Positions 47,382 through 57,638 are shown, counted from the stretch's first letter. The stretch is DNA of 64,000 bases from Tenericutes bacterium HGW-Tenericutes-2 (GCA_002839095.1 PGXL01000001.1:310001-374000); one strand, 5' to 3'. The notes: generated by a model not told the origin, from the letters alone. Made by a program: numbers and translations.

Positions 47382-47457
47382 CTAAATTCATAGTTGGATT
47401 AAAACCAATAGTTATTAGTAATAGAATTACAAAAGCTATTGCTTTGCCCTTCTCCAT
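47353..47457 (-). CDS. Very small hydrophobic protein
   Basis: 34 codons from ATG 47457 with an AAGGTG upstream. It has one membrane or signal segment (AIAFVILLLITIGFN) and a basic tail; the stop is TGA at 47353. It overlaps the next small membrane gene in another frame. It may be a genuine small protein or the displaced N-terminus of that gene after a frameshift. Confidence 0.35.
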   Translation of the reverse strand: MEKGKAIAFVILLLITIGFNPTMNLVDRRANYYK

Positions 47458-47478
47458 ATATTTATACACCTTGAATTT

Positions 47479-47982
47479 CTAATTATCGAAAGTAGTGATT
47501 TTGCTAAATGAGTCAGTCCTATCAAAAACTTGTATTTTTATCAATTTTGGTATTTTAACTTCAACATCAAACAACTCTTTCATTTGATGGTATGCAAAAG
47601 CAATCGCATCAATCTCAATCGATTGCTTCAAGTAATCAATATCACTTTTTGGAGTGTTCTTACCTGAAGGAATTGTATATTGATGAAACTCTTTTTCCCA
47701 AACGTTGATGGTTTCAATATCTTCTCTTGATTTTGTTTTGATACAGTGATTTTGATAGGCATGTCTTGTTTCATGGAATGCGGTCACCAAGATTTCTAAT
47801 TCATTGCTTCTATTGATCCAATCTTCATTGAATATGATTTCATTATCTTTATGTCTATAGATACTTGATATTTCTGGATTGGGAAAATCACTACCACTTG
47901 CAAAGTATACTTCTGGTGGTGTGATATTAAGTATTTTGGATGCTGCTTGTATGCCTATAAGTGCTGATTCAAAGTTGCTCAT
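47479..47982 (-). CDS. Putative zinc metallopeptidase-like protein
   Basis: 167 aa. A zinc-site motif HETRH lies near residue 69 (LVTAFHETRHAYQNH), followed at a distance by EIDAIAFAYHQM, which could supply the third ligand. This resembles ImmA/IrrE-type or related minigluzincin proteins. No HTH partner is fused. The gene is preceded by membrane protein gene 48013-48408 with a 30-base gap. Confidence 0.65.
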   Translation of the reverse strand: MSNFESALIGIQAASKILNITPPEVYFASGSDFPNPEISSIYRHKDNEIIFNEDWINRSNELEILVTAFHETRHAYQNHCIKTKSREDIETINVWEKEFHQYTIPSGKNTPKSDIDYLKQSIEIDAIAFAYHQMKELFDVEVKIPKLIKIQVFDRTDSFSKITTFDN

Positions 47983-48012
47983 GATATATCCCCTTAGTTA
48001 GATATGATATTT

Positions 48013-48408
48013 TTATTGTACGAATTTTTGTATTAAAATAGCTGTTCCACTAAAACAGATAAATGCTAGTAGATTTTCAAACCAATTCCATCCACTTGAC
48101 TCTAAATAAAATATAAGATCGACAATTGATCCTAGTGTTGCAAAAGTTAAAAAATTCACCGAGACAAATATCTGTTGATAGATACTTGAAGTTTCATTTA
48201 AAAATGATAGTATCATACTTAATAGTGCTCCTAAAGCACTGTAAGCAAAGTATATCACAAACCCATTTTTTCCTAGTGTAACTATCAATATAACTACCAC
48301 TATAATAGCGATGTATACCCTTAATCCAGGGACATAGTAAAACAAAATTGCACCAAATAATGTTGCACCTATTGGATTTTTAAGAATTGCTTTCAGTAAA
48401 TCTTCCAT
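48013..48408 (-). CDS. Hypothetical membrane protein
   Basis: 131 aa with about four hydrophobic segments (ATLFGAILFYYV, YIAIIVVVILIVTL, FAYSALGALLSMIL, FICFSGTAILI). No motif. It lies between the peptidase-like gene and the B-repeat membrane protein gene, all in one direction. Confidence 0.6.
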   Translation of the reverse strand: MEDLLKAILKNPIGATLFGAILFYYVPGLRVYIAIIVVVILIVTLGKNGFVIYFAYSALGALLSMILSFLNETSSIYQQIFVSVNFLTFATLGSIVDLIFYLESSGWNWFENLLAFICFSGTAILIQKFVQ

Positions 48409-48470
48409 TTGATCCTCAACCTTTTATATTTGTCCAACAATGATTACCAAAAATTAAAGTTTGTTATCTT

Positions 48471-49904
48471 CTATTTCAATAAAATCTGTTTCGAAAAACT
48501 AGTTCTAAAGAAGTCAATTTCTAGTACATATGAATTTTGTTCTGATAAATGATTTGAAATCTTAAAATACAAAGTTATGTAATATGTGTCTATACTGTCT
48601 ATGTTAATGCCAATCCAATTATAATCATCTATAGGTTTTATTGTATCGAATACATTGATGTAACCATAATAGCTGCTCAGATTTTTATCTTTATACTCAT
48701 TTTTTAGATAAAAATCATCATTATTATCTAAAACATGTTCGTTTCCATCTTTATTTTTTACAATCATCAAACTAACCGCTAAATAGATGTAATTCCCATC
48801 AGAAGAATGGACCACCTCAACTCCTTCGCTATCGATTACAGTAACACTCTCGAGCGTTATTATTCCCGTCACAGAAATAATGTAGGTGGAGTCCTTAAAT
48901 TCTATATTATCTCCAATATTTGTGTATTCATCTAGCGGAACTAACTCTTCATAATAAGCATATACTGTAAATATTTGGTCATTTTCATACGAATAAAAGT
49001 ACAAGTCTCTTAGTTTAGTATCCTTATTATCTTTTTCTGTAGTCCAATACACAAATTTATAACCTTCTTTGATTATATCTATACTTGGAAAATCAAAAAT
49101 TTTTCCTTCGTCAACACTGATTATTGGTAATTCAGATAAAGCTGTTCCTCCATTGACATCAAACTCAATAAAGTAATCTTTGGTATTTGGTCGCAATGTC
49201 AAAAATACATTTTGTTGCCATGTAAACATAGTGTCAACTGATAAAACCATAGTTTTGTAACTGTTTAAAAAAGCTTCTGAAATATCAAATGATAGATCAA
49301 TAAATGTTGGGACTCCGTTTTTCATGTATGGTTTAAAAGGCTCAAAATCCTCATTATTTGCTTTAATCTTTAAAGTAGCATTGCTTTCAGCATTATCTAT
49401 TATTGAAGTAGCATAATCAGAAGCAAAATCGAGAGTTTGTTCAATGACATTAACTTCTCCTCCAACTGCAATAGTAGCTGCAGTTATGATAGTTGCCCTT
49501 GCAAGACTGCTCATAAAAACAGACATTGGCGAAGGTGCGTTGGTATCAACGAGTCTAATTTCAAACATTTCTGGTTTGATTTCTACTTTATTGATATATG
49601 AATCGGTATTCCATTGTTCAATTTTGACTTTCAAATTTAAAGTATAGGAACCATCTTCATTTTCTATTGCATTAATACCCACACAATTTATATATATTTC
49701 ATCGGCATATTTTACTTCTTCATACAAATATGTATTCTTATCATCTTGAATATTCTGAATATTGTCGTTATCATTATCTGTTTTCGGAGTAATAAATGAT
49801 ATCAAAAAAATCAATAAAGGAATACCAGCAATCACTCCGGCATAAATTCTTGCTTTTTTAGAAAACTTGATGTTACATTTGCCAATAAATTCAATAAACT
49901 TCAT
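48471..49904 (-). CDS. Membrane-anchored B-repeat protein
   Basis: 477 aa. One N-terminal membrane helix (IYAGVIAGIPLLIFLISFI, residues 21-39) and a DN-rich linker precede a beta-rich domain (about 65-240), which resembles a DUF4352-type surface domain with strands like VEIKPEMFEI. A Listeria-Bacteroides repeat follows (FDVNGGTALSELP...EGYKFVYWTTEKD, about 240-295). The remainder is another beta-rich segment. It is not a lipoprotein, as no lipobox Cys is present. It is encoded 11 bases after the type I-associated peptidase stop and may be unrelated to restriction. Confidence 0.7.
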   Translation of the reverse strand: MKFIEFIGKCNIKFSKKARIYAGVIAGIPLLIFLISFITPKTDNDNDNIQNIQDDKNTYLYEEVKYADEIYINCVGINAIENEDGSYTLNLKVKIEQWNTDSYINKVEIKPEMFEIRLVDTNAPSPMSVFMSSLARATIITAATIAVGGEVNVIEQTLDFASDYATSIIDNAESNATLKIKANNEDFEPFKPYMKNGVPTFIDLSFDISEAFLNSYKTMVLSVDTMFTWQQNVFLTLRPNTKDYFIEFDVNGGTALSELPIISVDEGKIFDFPSIDIIKEGYKFVYWTTEKDNKDTKLRDLYFYSYENDQIFTVYAYYEELVPLDEYTNIGDNIEFKDSTYIISVTGIITLESVTVIDSEGVEVVHSSDGNYIYLAVSLMIVKNKDGNEHVLDNNDDFYLKNEYKDKNLSSYYGYINVFDTIKPIDDYNWIGINIDSIDTYYITLYFKISNHLSEQNSYVLEIDFFRTSFSKQILLK

Positions 49905-49915
49905 ATAATTCCCCC

Positions 49916-50641
49916 CTAAACAAACAATACAACTTCTTCATCGAGTATTGCTTTACGTTCTTTCCAATCTGGCATCAATACTGTTAGCATTTCATAGAAC
50001 TTTGAATCATGATTTCTATGAATAAAATGAATAAGTTCATGTAGTGCAACATATGCTATACAATGTTTTGGTGCCTTAATAAGTTCATAATTTAAAATCA
50101 CAGTCTGTTTGCTTCTAAGACAAGATCCCCATCTCTTTTTCATTACTTTTACTTCTAATGATGGTTTAGGATTTACCAAATGTTCAATTAGTGGATATAC
50201 CTCATCCATTGATTCTTTAAATACCGTGTGTGCTTGATTTCTAAACCACTCATTTAGTAGAATTTGTTTTCGTCTTTTATTATCTTTCTTTTTTATGTGT
50301 ATAGTAATATAGTTTGATTTTATTGTAACACATTCTTTACTTGAGGTTTCTTCAATTTTTAACCTATATTGTCTACCCAAATATTTGAATGTTTCACCGC
50401 TTACATAATCCTTTGCTCCAGTGTTTAGAGGTTTAGTTTGATTAAATCCTTTAAGTTTTTCTGTAATCCACGGAGACTTAGATTTTACAAAAGATTCTAC
50501 TCTTTCTATTGGTGTATCAATAGGTGCTGATACATAGACACTTTGATCTGATTTGACACTAAGATTTAAGTTTTTTATATTCTTAAACTCTAGATGAAAC
50601 CATATCTCTTTCTTAGAATACATCACCATGTGTTTTTCCAT
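49916..50641 (-). CDS. YgjP/WLM-type metallopeptidase in the type I restriction operon
   Basis: 241 aa from ATG 50641, chosen for the AGGTGGT site; a GTG at 50650 is in frame. The zinc motif is HELIH near 202, followed by HFIHRNH and MPDWKERKAIL, the full signature of the DUF45/YgjP family. Such genes are often found right after hsdR. Their role is not clear; they may process the restriction complex. The ATG lies nine bases past the HsdR stop. Confidence 0.88.
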   Translation of the reverse strand: MEKHMVMYSKKEIWFHLEFKNIKNLNLSVKSDQSVYVSAPIDTPIERVESFVKSKSPWITEKLKGFNQTKPLNTGAKDYVSGETFKYLGRQYRLKIEETSSKECVTIKSNYITIHIKKKDNKRRKQILLNEWFRNQAHTVFKESMDEVYPLIEHLVNPKPSLEVKVMKKRWGSCLRSKQTVILNYELIKAPKHCIAYVALHELIHFIHRNHDSKFYEMLTVLMPDWKERKAILDEEVVLFV

Positions 50642-50650
50642 GCTGACCAC

Positions 50651-53600
50651 CTAAAATCTTCTAAGTGCTACGGTTTTCAAATCGGCAATAATGGCATCAA
50701 TCTTAGAATATGTGAGAGATGTGAAGTACTTTTTCTTATATTCATAAAAGAGTTCGTTTAAATCTCTAGATATCTTGTTATGAACCTCTTGGTTGTCATG
50801 CCAGTCTACTTTGCTATTTTTACCAATAACATCTTCAATTCTAATGGATAGTTCACCTAAGATATCTTCATAATCTTCGGCTTCAAATTTGGATACTATC
50901 TCACTAATCTTATCAATCTCATCTTTTACAACTCCAAAGAAAGCTTGAGCGTGTGGATGATTCTTGATAATCTTAGGAAAGCTTGTACCAGAATAGCCTT
51001 GTCTAAAGTCATTTTTAACTTTATTAAGTCTATCGAAATAATCCCCATCTGATATACGTTTTTCTTTGTATAAGTCAAGGATTTCTTGGATACGTTCAGA
51101 AAACTTTTTGTAGTATGCTGGATTCTCATCATATTTTTCTGATATGTGTTTTGTTATACGTGTTCTTATGGCATCAGCTTTTGATCGACTTGATCCAAGT
51201 TGGTTTACTTCATTCTCAAATTTCTCTTCGTTTAAGATATCTACTGGGGCACTAATCTTGTAGACATTTTCAGCTGCAATGTAATTATCCATTAAGTTAC
51301 GCATTTTTGGTTCATACTCTTTATGATCTATTGAATCGCTATATCTAAGTTTAACGGATGCTCTTAGTTCTTGAAAAAACTTCAGTTCTCTCTTATATTT
51401 GTTTAACTCTTCTTCTCCGAGTGCGTTATAGACATGCTCAGATTCTAATGCTATGCCTAAAAACTTCCCAAATAGAGAAAGCGAGTTATAGAAGTTGTTT
51501 CTTATTTCGTCATCTTCTAATAAAATTTCATATTCTTCGTTATCTCTTTGGTTTTTTACTGGTTTAAAGACATCAAGTAATTGTGAATAGGCTTCACGTA
51601 ATCTTCCAACGATGCTTATCACATCTACAAGAGCACCTTGAATATCTTCTGAATCGTAGTTTTCAAGTCCTGATCCTGAATAGGTTTCCATTGCACTGTC
51701 TAGTTCTTCAATTAAACCCCTATAATCAACAATTAAACCATAGTCTTTTCCCTCATAGATGCGGTTAACACGAGCAATTGCTTGTAGTAGGGTGTGTTCT
51801 TTCATTGGCTTATCTACATAGAGTACACTTGCTCTTGGAGCATCAAATCCAGTCAGTAGCTTATCAACAACAATGATGATATCGAGTTCATCACCATTTA
51901 CAAATTCATCTTTAATGATGTCGTCATAACGTTGCACATCGGGATATCCTTCTAGCATTTTATTCCAAAACTTGAGAACTCTATCTTTAGGTTCTCCTTC
52001 TAGGTCTTCATAGCCTTCTCGTTGATCTGGTGGAGATATAACAACTGCTGTACGAATATCATCATATTCATTAAATGCTTCCTGATATCTAATCGCATCA
52101 AACTTAGAATTGGTAGCAAGCATAGCTTTATATGGTGTTCCTTTATAAAACTTAATAAAATGCATGTAAATATCATCAGCGATTAATCGAATACGTTGCT
52201 CACTGGATGCGATATTTTCAAACTTAGCCCATTTTTGTTTGAGCAAAAGCTTTTGCTTATCATTTAGATTTCTAGTAATCATTTCAATACGTTTGTCAAT
52301 TGCGATTCGATTTACTGTTTGGTCAACAAAGCGTCCTTCATAAAGTAGAGGTACAATGGTGCCATCATTAACACCATCTCTAATTGTGTACTTATGAATC
52401 ATACGACCAAACTTATGCATCGTACTTTTTTCTTTTTTCATCAGTGGCGTCCCAGTAAAGCCTAAATAACAAGCATTCGGGAATACTTGTTTCATTTTAA
52501 TGTGGAGTTCTCCATACTGCGTACGGTGTGATTCATCAACTAAAATAAATACATTCTTATCTTTGACAGGTTTTTGGTTTTTAGAAGCTGTATCAAACTT
52601 ATGTACAAGTGTTGTGATAACATCGGCTTTTTTACTTTCAATAAGATTGACTAAGTTTTTACCACTTGTAGCACGCGCAGCTTTAAGTCTAGAGTGATTG
52701 AATGTTTTATGAATCTGGGAATCAAGTTCAATACGATCAGTGACAACAACAAGCTGTGGATGATCTTTTGCCAAATCATTAAGTAAGTATTTGGCTAACA
52801 TCACCATAGTTAGTGATTTTCCTGAACCTTGTGTATGCCATATCACACCAGATTGACGATTGCCTTGTTTATCTTTATCTTTTATGGTCTTGATGATCTC
52901 TTTAATTGCAAAAAACTGTTGATAACGAGCAATCTTTTTATCATTACGATCAAATAACAAGAAATATGGAATGATATCATGTACACGCTTTGGGTGAAAT
53001 AACGAGATGATATTTTTGTCTTGCATGGTTGGTATTCTATCACTTAGCGTTTTAGATACAATATCTTCAAACCATTCAAGTTCTTCAGATTGCTTATCTT
53101 CTTTCCAAAAACTCCAAAACTTAGCAGGTGTACCTACTGTTGCATATTTTGTCTCGTTTTTATTGGTTGACATGACGATTTGTACAAATTTGAAAAGTTG
53201 TGGTGCATATTGAATGCCTTGATTTCTAATCATTTGGCTAATGCCTTGATTGATAGATACTGAGGCCTTCTTGCATTCGATCACAGCAAAAGGAATCCCG
53301 TTGATGAAAAGAACGATATCTGGACGCACATGCCCTTGGCCATCTTCTCTTTCAACTGTAAATTCTTCTACAGCATGAAAAAGATTATTTTGAGGATGTT
53401 CATAATCGATATAGTTCATGTTAAAAGAACGTATGCCATCTGTTTTAGAAACACGTTCTTCATAACTTTTTCCAAGAGTTAACACATCGTATATTTTCTC
53501 ATTGGTTTTTATAAGCCCATCTGTCAAAGCTGCGTCAATGTCTTGCATAGCTTTTTGAATGTTGCTTGCTGAAAAACGATGTATTTGATTTTTATATTCA

Positions 53601-53776
53601 TATGAATTGATTTTTTCTAGTTGTGCCTTTAGTATCGGTTTTAAAATCACATTGTACAGATTCTCACGCATTAATTCAGCCTCTTCTGGACTAATGATCT
53701 GATAGCCAATACGTTCTAGAACTTCAAGTGCCGGAGTTTGAGAAATATTTAGTTCATCATATCCTTGTTTATTCAT
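50651..53776 (-). CDS. hsdR: Type I restriction endonuclease subunit R
   Basis: 1041 aa from ATG 53776, with GAGGTGA upstream. The nuclease core is GIPFAVIECKKAS near 160-168 (PD-(D/E)xK with VRPDIVLF). The helicase part has Walker A TQGSGKSLTMVML near 319, DESH near 414, and a GFDAPR/ARVNRIY segment. The C-terminal helical region links to the methylase. R translocates DNA and cuts at collision. Full-length and intact by sequence. Confidence 0.95.
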   Translation of the reverse strand: MNKQGYDELNISQTPALEVLERIGYQIISPEEAELMRENLYNVILKPILKAQLEKINSYEYKNQIHRFSASNIQKAMQDIDAALTDGLIKTNEKIYDVLTLGKSYEERVSKTDGIRSFNMNYIDYEHPQNNLFHAVEEFTVEREDGQGHVRPDIVLFINGIPFAVIECKKASVSINQGISQMIRNQGIQYAPQLFKFVQIVMSTNKNETKYATVGTPAKFWSFWKEDKQSEELEWFEDIVSKTLSDRIPTMQDKNIISLFHPKRVHDIIPYFLLFDRNDKKIARYQQFFAIKEIIKTIKDKDKQGNRQSGVIWHTQGSGKSLTMVMLAKYLLNDLAKDHPQLVVVTDRIELDSQIHKTFNHSRLKAARATSGKNLVNLIESKKADVITTLVHKFDTASKNQKPVKDKNVFILVDESHRTQYGELHIKMKQVFPNACYLGFTGTPLMKKEKSTMHKFGRMIHKYTIRDGVNDGTIVPLLYEGRFVDQTVNRIAIDKRIEMITRNLNDKQKLLLKQKWAKFENIASSEQRIRLIADDIYMHFIKFYKGTPYKAMLATNSKFDAIRYQEAFNEYDDIRTAVVISPPDQREGYEDLEGEPKDRVLKFWNKMLEGYPDVQRYDDIIKDEFVNGDELDIIIVVDKLLTGFDAPRASVLYVDKPMKEHTLLQAIARVNRIYEGKDYGLIVDYRGLIEELDSAMETYSGSGLENYDSEDIQGALVDVISIVGRLREAYSQLLDVFKPVKNQRDNEEYEILLEDDEIRNNFYNSLSLFGKFLGIALESEHVYNALGEEELNKYKRELKFFQELRASVKLRYSDSIDHKEYEPKMRNLMDNYIAAENVYKISAPVDILNEEKFENEVNQLGSSRSKADAIRTRITKHISEKYDENPAYYKKFSERIQEILDLYKEKRISDGDYFDRLNKVKNDFRQGYSGTSFPKIIKNHPHAQAFFGVVKDEIDKISEIVSKFEAEDYEDILGELSIRIEDVIGKNSKVDWHDNQEVHNKISRDLNELFYEYKKKYFTSLTYSKIDAIIADLKTVALRRF

Positions 53777-53809
53777 AACTTTCACCTCGATTGGAAATAG
53801 AGTACAACA

Positions 53810-55003
53810 TTATACTTGTACTCTAATCTTTCCGGTAAGCAATTGTTGCATAAGTCCTTTTTTCTGTAACTTTAGATGTAGTATATTTTTCTCTAATAAC
53901 ATAATTCTGTTGTGAATTAAGCTTAGAACTTTTACAACTTCTTTTTGTTTGTTAATTTCTAAATCAGGTATTTTATAAGATAAAACATCATCATCGTTAA
54001 TAGTTGGATAAGTTGACCCTGTAGATAGACTACCCATCATATAACTAAATCTATTTGTCTGAAGAGCATAAAATATAAATTCAGATAAATAGCCTTTTTT
54101 AGCACTCAGTTGTGAAAGTGCACTGCTAACATATGAACTTTCTTTTAAAATAGTTATAGCCCCACGAGTAGGTCTTACCTTAGACACTAAAATAGTTCCT
54201 TTATTAGCTTTTTTAGCACCCTTAACTGGGATTTTATCTGTAATTGAATAAGTTTTGTTTTCTATGTTTATATCACTAATCTCAATGTAAGTATTTTTGA
54301 CCTCAAGTGATTTTGTTGTTTTGATTACACAATCTCTAATTGCCACTCCGCCTTCGTATTGTCTGTACAAATCTTGTATTAAGTACCTGTACAGTTCTCT
54401 AATTTTTTTAACTTCTTGTTCTTTCAGCTCAATAGCCCGATCCCATGTTGATAGAATACTAGCGATTTTTATTTGTTCTTCTAATCGCGGTACAGGTACA
54501 ACTATATTTTCGAGATCTTTTACATATATATGCACTACTGAATGGCCTTGTCCTAAACGCCTAATTTGAACCTGATATAATTTTGAGTTTAACAAATAAG
54601 ACAAATATAATGAATCTATTTTCTCGTTAGGGGTGAAAATAATAATGTCTCCACCGGCATATAATGTTTCATCTAATAAGTTAACTGATGCTTTACCTAT
54701 TTCTTCTAGTGTTTCGCCAGATCCAGGAAATAAAATATCTCCTTTTGTTGATTCAGAGCTACCTTTCATTGTTGTTTCGTTTATAAAAGTTACAGATTTC
54801 ATGATGAGCCCGTGAAATCTTGTATATAACTGGCCGTATGTGATGCATGGATAACCGATCTCTGTCAAATCCTCATTTGATATTCCTCTTCCACGTTTAA
54901 AGGTTCCTAGCTGTTTAAGTTTATTTAGAGTGAACTTTTTTTCAATTTGATTAAATAGTTCCTTTTGTTTGTTTGGTAAATTTGAAATGTCCAAATTACT
55001 CAC
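53810..55003 (-). CDS. hsdS: Type I restriction specificity subunit S
   Basis: 397 aa with two target-recognition domains, each followed by a coiled-coil spacer (VVPVPRLEEQIKIASILSTWD and KIPDLEINKQKEVVKVLSLI). It starts with GTG directly after the methylase stop. Such a layout specifies a bipartite target. A second, half-size S gene lies upstream of M. Confidence 0.93.
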   Translation of the reverse strand: MSNLDISNLPNKQKELFNQIEKKFTLNKLKQLGTFKRGRGISNEDLTEIGYPCITYGQLYTRFHGLIMKSVTFINETTMKGSSESTKGDILFPGSGETLEEIGKASVNLLDETLYAGGDIIIFTPNEKIDSLYLSYLLNSKLYQVQIRRLGQGHSVVHIYVKDLENIVVPVPRLEEQIKIASILSTWDRAIELKEQEVKKIRELYRYLIQDLYRQYEGGVAIRDCVIKTTKSLEVKNTYIEISDINIENKTYSITDKIPVKGAKKANKGTILVSKVRPTRGAITILKESSYVSSALSQLSAKKGYLSEFIFYALQTNRFSYMMGSLSTGSTYPTINDDDVLSYKIPDLEINKQKEVVKVLSLIHNRIMLLEKNILHLKLQKKGLMQQLLTGKIRVQV

Positions 55004-56530
55004 CTACAATCCTAATTCTTTGAGATGCCTAATCATTTCATCTTCAACTTCCTGAAGTTCAGCTTTGATATTCTCAATATTTTTTTTCACTTCTTCTAAG
55101 TCAACAAGTTCCTCTTCTTCAAAGGTATCAACATATCTCGGTATATTTAAATTATAGTCATTTTCTTTGATTTCTTTTTTTGTAGCGACATAAGAGAATT
55201 TATCTATATTCTCGTACTTATCATATGCTTCTAAGATTCGAGCAATGTCCTCTTCTCTTAATTTGTTTTGATTTTTTCCTTTTTCATACATGCCGTCTTG
55301 CGATGCATCAATGAATAAAATTTTGTCTCTATTTCTGTTTTGTTTAAAGACAAGAATGGTAGCTGGAATACTTGTACCAAAGAATAAATTAGATGGCAAA
55401 CCTATTACTGCATCAAGTAAATTTAAATCAATAATCTCTTTTCTGATACGTCCTTCACTTGCTCCACGGAATAATACACCGTGAGGCAATACCACTCCCA
55501 TGCGTCCGCCTTCTGCTAATGAATGAAGCATGTGCTGAACAAATGCATAATCACCTTTAGACTTTGGTGGAACTCCCCAATCAAAACGCTTATATGGATC
55601 TAATGAAGATTCCATTTTGAAGTCTCCATTTGATTCGCCAGAAAACCCTGATGCCCATTTATCTAATGAAAATGGTGGATTAGCTACAACAACTTGAAAC
55701 TTCATCAACTTTCCATTTTCAATGTGTAGTGGGTTAGCAATAGTATCCCCCCAAGCAATTTTCGCATCATCAATCCCATGTAGAAACATGTTCATTTTAG
55801 CTAAAGAAACGTTTTGTCCTTTGCTTTCTTGTCCGTAAATTTGAGCTTTTTTTGATGTTAATTTATTAAATGCCTTAATTAATAAAGATCCAGAGCCGCA
55901 TGTAGGATCGTAAATTCTATCGTTTTCTTGTGGTTTAACAAGTCTTGATAAAAGTTCTGATACTTCTGATGGGGTAAAAAATTCTCCACCTTTTTTCCCA
56001 GCGTCAGAAGCAAAATTTGAAATTAGATACTCATAAGCGTTTCCAATGACATCTTCGCCAACTAATCTAGAAGGTCTTAGACTAAGTTTATTAAAATCTT
56101 CTAAAAGATCTTTTAGCATCGTATTACGATTTTTTAAATTACCTAGATTTTTTTCCGAGTTAAAGTCAACATTAGTTAACACACCTCTTAGTTTAGATTT
56201 ATTAATTTCTTCGATGCTTTCTAATGCTTTATTAATTTTCTCACCTATATCTTGTGCGTTTCTATTTTCATAAAGATAACCAAAACTAGAAATTTCATTG
56301 AGATTAAACCTATCTAATTTAATCTGACGTTGTGCCATCTCTACATCGCCATCATATTTCTTTAGCAAATTCTCATAGTTTTCATCTCGAACATCACTAA
56401 CGTATTTTAAAAATAGCATAACGAGAATATAATCTTTATATTGCGATGAATCTAATGTCTTTCTAAATGTATCACAAGCTTGCCATAGTGTTTCATTAAC
56501 TTCTTTTTGTGTCCAATGCTTATTTTGCAT
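55004..56530 (-). CDS. hsdM: Type I restriction methylase subunit M
   Basis: 508 aa from ATG 56530, with GGAGGG upstream. The methylase motifs are DPTCGSGSLLIKA near 210 (SAM binding) and NPPFSLDKW near 287 (adenine catalytic NPPF). The N-terminal helical domain is intact. It overlaps the half-S gene by 11 bases, so the two are coupled. Confidence 0.95.
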   Translation of the reverse strand: MQNKHWTQKEVNETLWQACDTFRKTLDSSQYKDYILVMLFLKYVSDVRDENYENLLKKYDGDVEMAQRQIKLDRFNLNEISSFGYLYENRNAQDIGEKINKALESIEEINKSKLRGVLTNVDFNSEKNLGNLKNRNTMLKDLLEDFNKLSLRPSRLVGEDVIGNAYEYLISNFASDAGKKGGEFFTPSEVSELLSRLVKPQENDRIYDPTCGSGSLLIKAFNKLTSKKAQIYGQESKGQNVSLAKMNMFLHGIDDAKIAWGDTIANPLHIENGKLMKFQVVVANPPFSLDKWASGFSGESNGDFKMESSLDPYKRFDWGVPPKSKGDYAFVQHMLHSLAEGGRMGVVLPHGVLFRGASEGRIRKEIIDLNLLDAVIGLPSNLFFGTSIPATILVFKQNRNRDKILFIDASQDGMYEKGKNQNKLREEDIARILEAYDKYENIDKFSYVATKKEIKENDYNLNIPRYVDTFEEEELVDLEEVKKNIENIKAELQEVEDEMIRHLKELGL

Positions 56531-57125
56531 TCTTTTTCCCTCCATTTATTATTCTTTTAGTTAGTTCTTTATTGAATATTTCTTTTTCTAATGTTAGTTG
56601 CTGATGCAATCTTTTTTCTTTAATCATGAGTTCATTTATCTTTGATATCAATCTTTGTTTTTCAAGTGGTGGTAATGGAACTCTTGTTTCTCTAATTGTT
56701 TGCATAGTTATTACGGGGATTGTAATACCCATTGAATTTTTAAAATAGGATTGCTTTATTGAATCACTATTAAGGATAAAGCTTAAATATCCTGGATCAA
56801 TTTCATTTTTATCAGACCTTACTATAGCGAATAAAGATGGTATTACTAAACCTTCAAGCTCACTCGTTATATGAATTGCGGTATAGGGATTGCTTAAACG
56901 AATCAAAACATCATGTTGCTTTGATATATATCTTTCATCAAGTAATTCGGTACTATGATAATCTTCAAGATTTTCTATGCTAATATATCCATCATCTTCA
57001 AAACTCTTTAGAGTGATTAGTTGATACGACTTAACAGCTTCGTTTTTCGATTGTGCTTCTTTTCTTCTTAATACAAGTCCTGCACTAATATCACTAACAT
57101 TTGCAAGTTCAATTAATACCTTCAT
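56520..57125 (-). CDS. Half-size S-like specificity protein (single target-recognition domain)
   Basis: 201 aa from ATG 57125, chosen for GGTGAAGG just upstream. It has one target-recognition-domain-like part and one coiled-coil spacer near the end (RVPLPPLEKQRLISKINELMIKEKRL). It is the first gene of the operon and overlaps M. Single-domain S proteins can dimerise to give a symmetrical specificity, or act as an alternative to the full S. The N-terminal frame from 57194 has no proper ribosome site. Confidence 0.8.
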   Translation of the reverse strand: MKVLIELANVSDISAGLVLRRKEAQSKNEAVKSYQLITLKSFEDDGYISIENLEDYHSTELLDERYISKQHDVLIRLSNPYTAIHITSELEGLVIPSLFAIVRSDKNEIDPGYLSFILNSDSIKQSYFKNSMGITIPVITMQTIRETRVPLPPLEKQRLISKINELMIKEKRLHQQLTLEKEIFNKELTKRIINGGKKNAK

Positions 57126-57165
57126 TCCTTCACCACCATTTTTGTCATTTATCATATACAACAAA

Positions 57166-57194
57166 ATTATATCACTTGTAAAAAACTTTGTCAA
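57166..57194 (-). promoter_or_regulatory. Consensus promoter of the type I operon
   Basis: Minus-strand -35 TTGACA (57194-57189), exactly 17 bases, -10 TATAAT (57171-57166). This is a full match to the sigma-A consensus, 40 bases before the half-S ATG. Confidence 0.85.
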
Positions 57195-57270
57195 TAGCTA
57201 AATTCTTGTCCAAGTAAATAAATGACATTTTTTGGTATTCTTTTAGTTTTCATCTTTATCATTTTTCAAT

Positions 57271-57617
57271 TTTTACCACGCATACCACGCATACCACGCG
57301 TACCACGCCACATTTTGATGAAAGCCCCAAAATTTATAACAATATTAGTTGGTATTTTTGCTGCTTTCTGCAAATCGTTTATCAACTTCTAAAGACGCGA
57401 TTAATTTTTGTTTATGTTGTCATAAGTTTTGTAAAAACGGGCGTTGACTCCTTAAATGGATATTTTTGTTTCAAAATAGCATTTTTAAGTATTTCAAAAT
57501 AACGTTTTGAACTCTCTAAAATTGCTTCAAATTCAAATACAACAACGGCTTAACAAGAGTAAAAAAAGCCCCCATTTCGATATGAAATGAGGACACTGAT
57601 AGCGATGGTGACCCGTA
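57271..57617. repeat. ~340-bp dispersed direct repeat, left copy
   Basis: Starts with a four-fold tandem of a TACCACGCA-like 9-mer and ends with GATGGTGACCCGTA. The second copy is at 59998-60336, in the same orientation, with strong similarity over most of the length and a ~50-base block near the end that is identical. It fills most of the 444-base gap 57195-57638. On the minus strand its start reads TACGGGTCACCA, like a tRNA 3' acceptor end, but no complete tRNA is visible. Confidence 0.8.
57561..57592 (-). terminator. Terminator in the left repeat copy
   Basis: CCTCATTTC/GAAATGGGG arms (one G-T pair) around ATATC, followed by GC and seven T on the minus strand. It ends the GNAT-like gene's transcript. 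Confidence 0.8.
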
Positions 57618-57638
57618 ACGGTTTCGAATCCCTAAGTT

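Noticed and set aside
57271-57310. A CRISPR-like array from the repeated TACCACGCA 9-mers
   Set aside because: The units are 9 bases with no spacers and only three or four copies.
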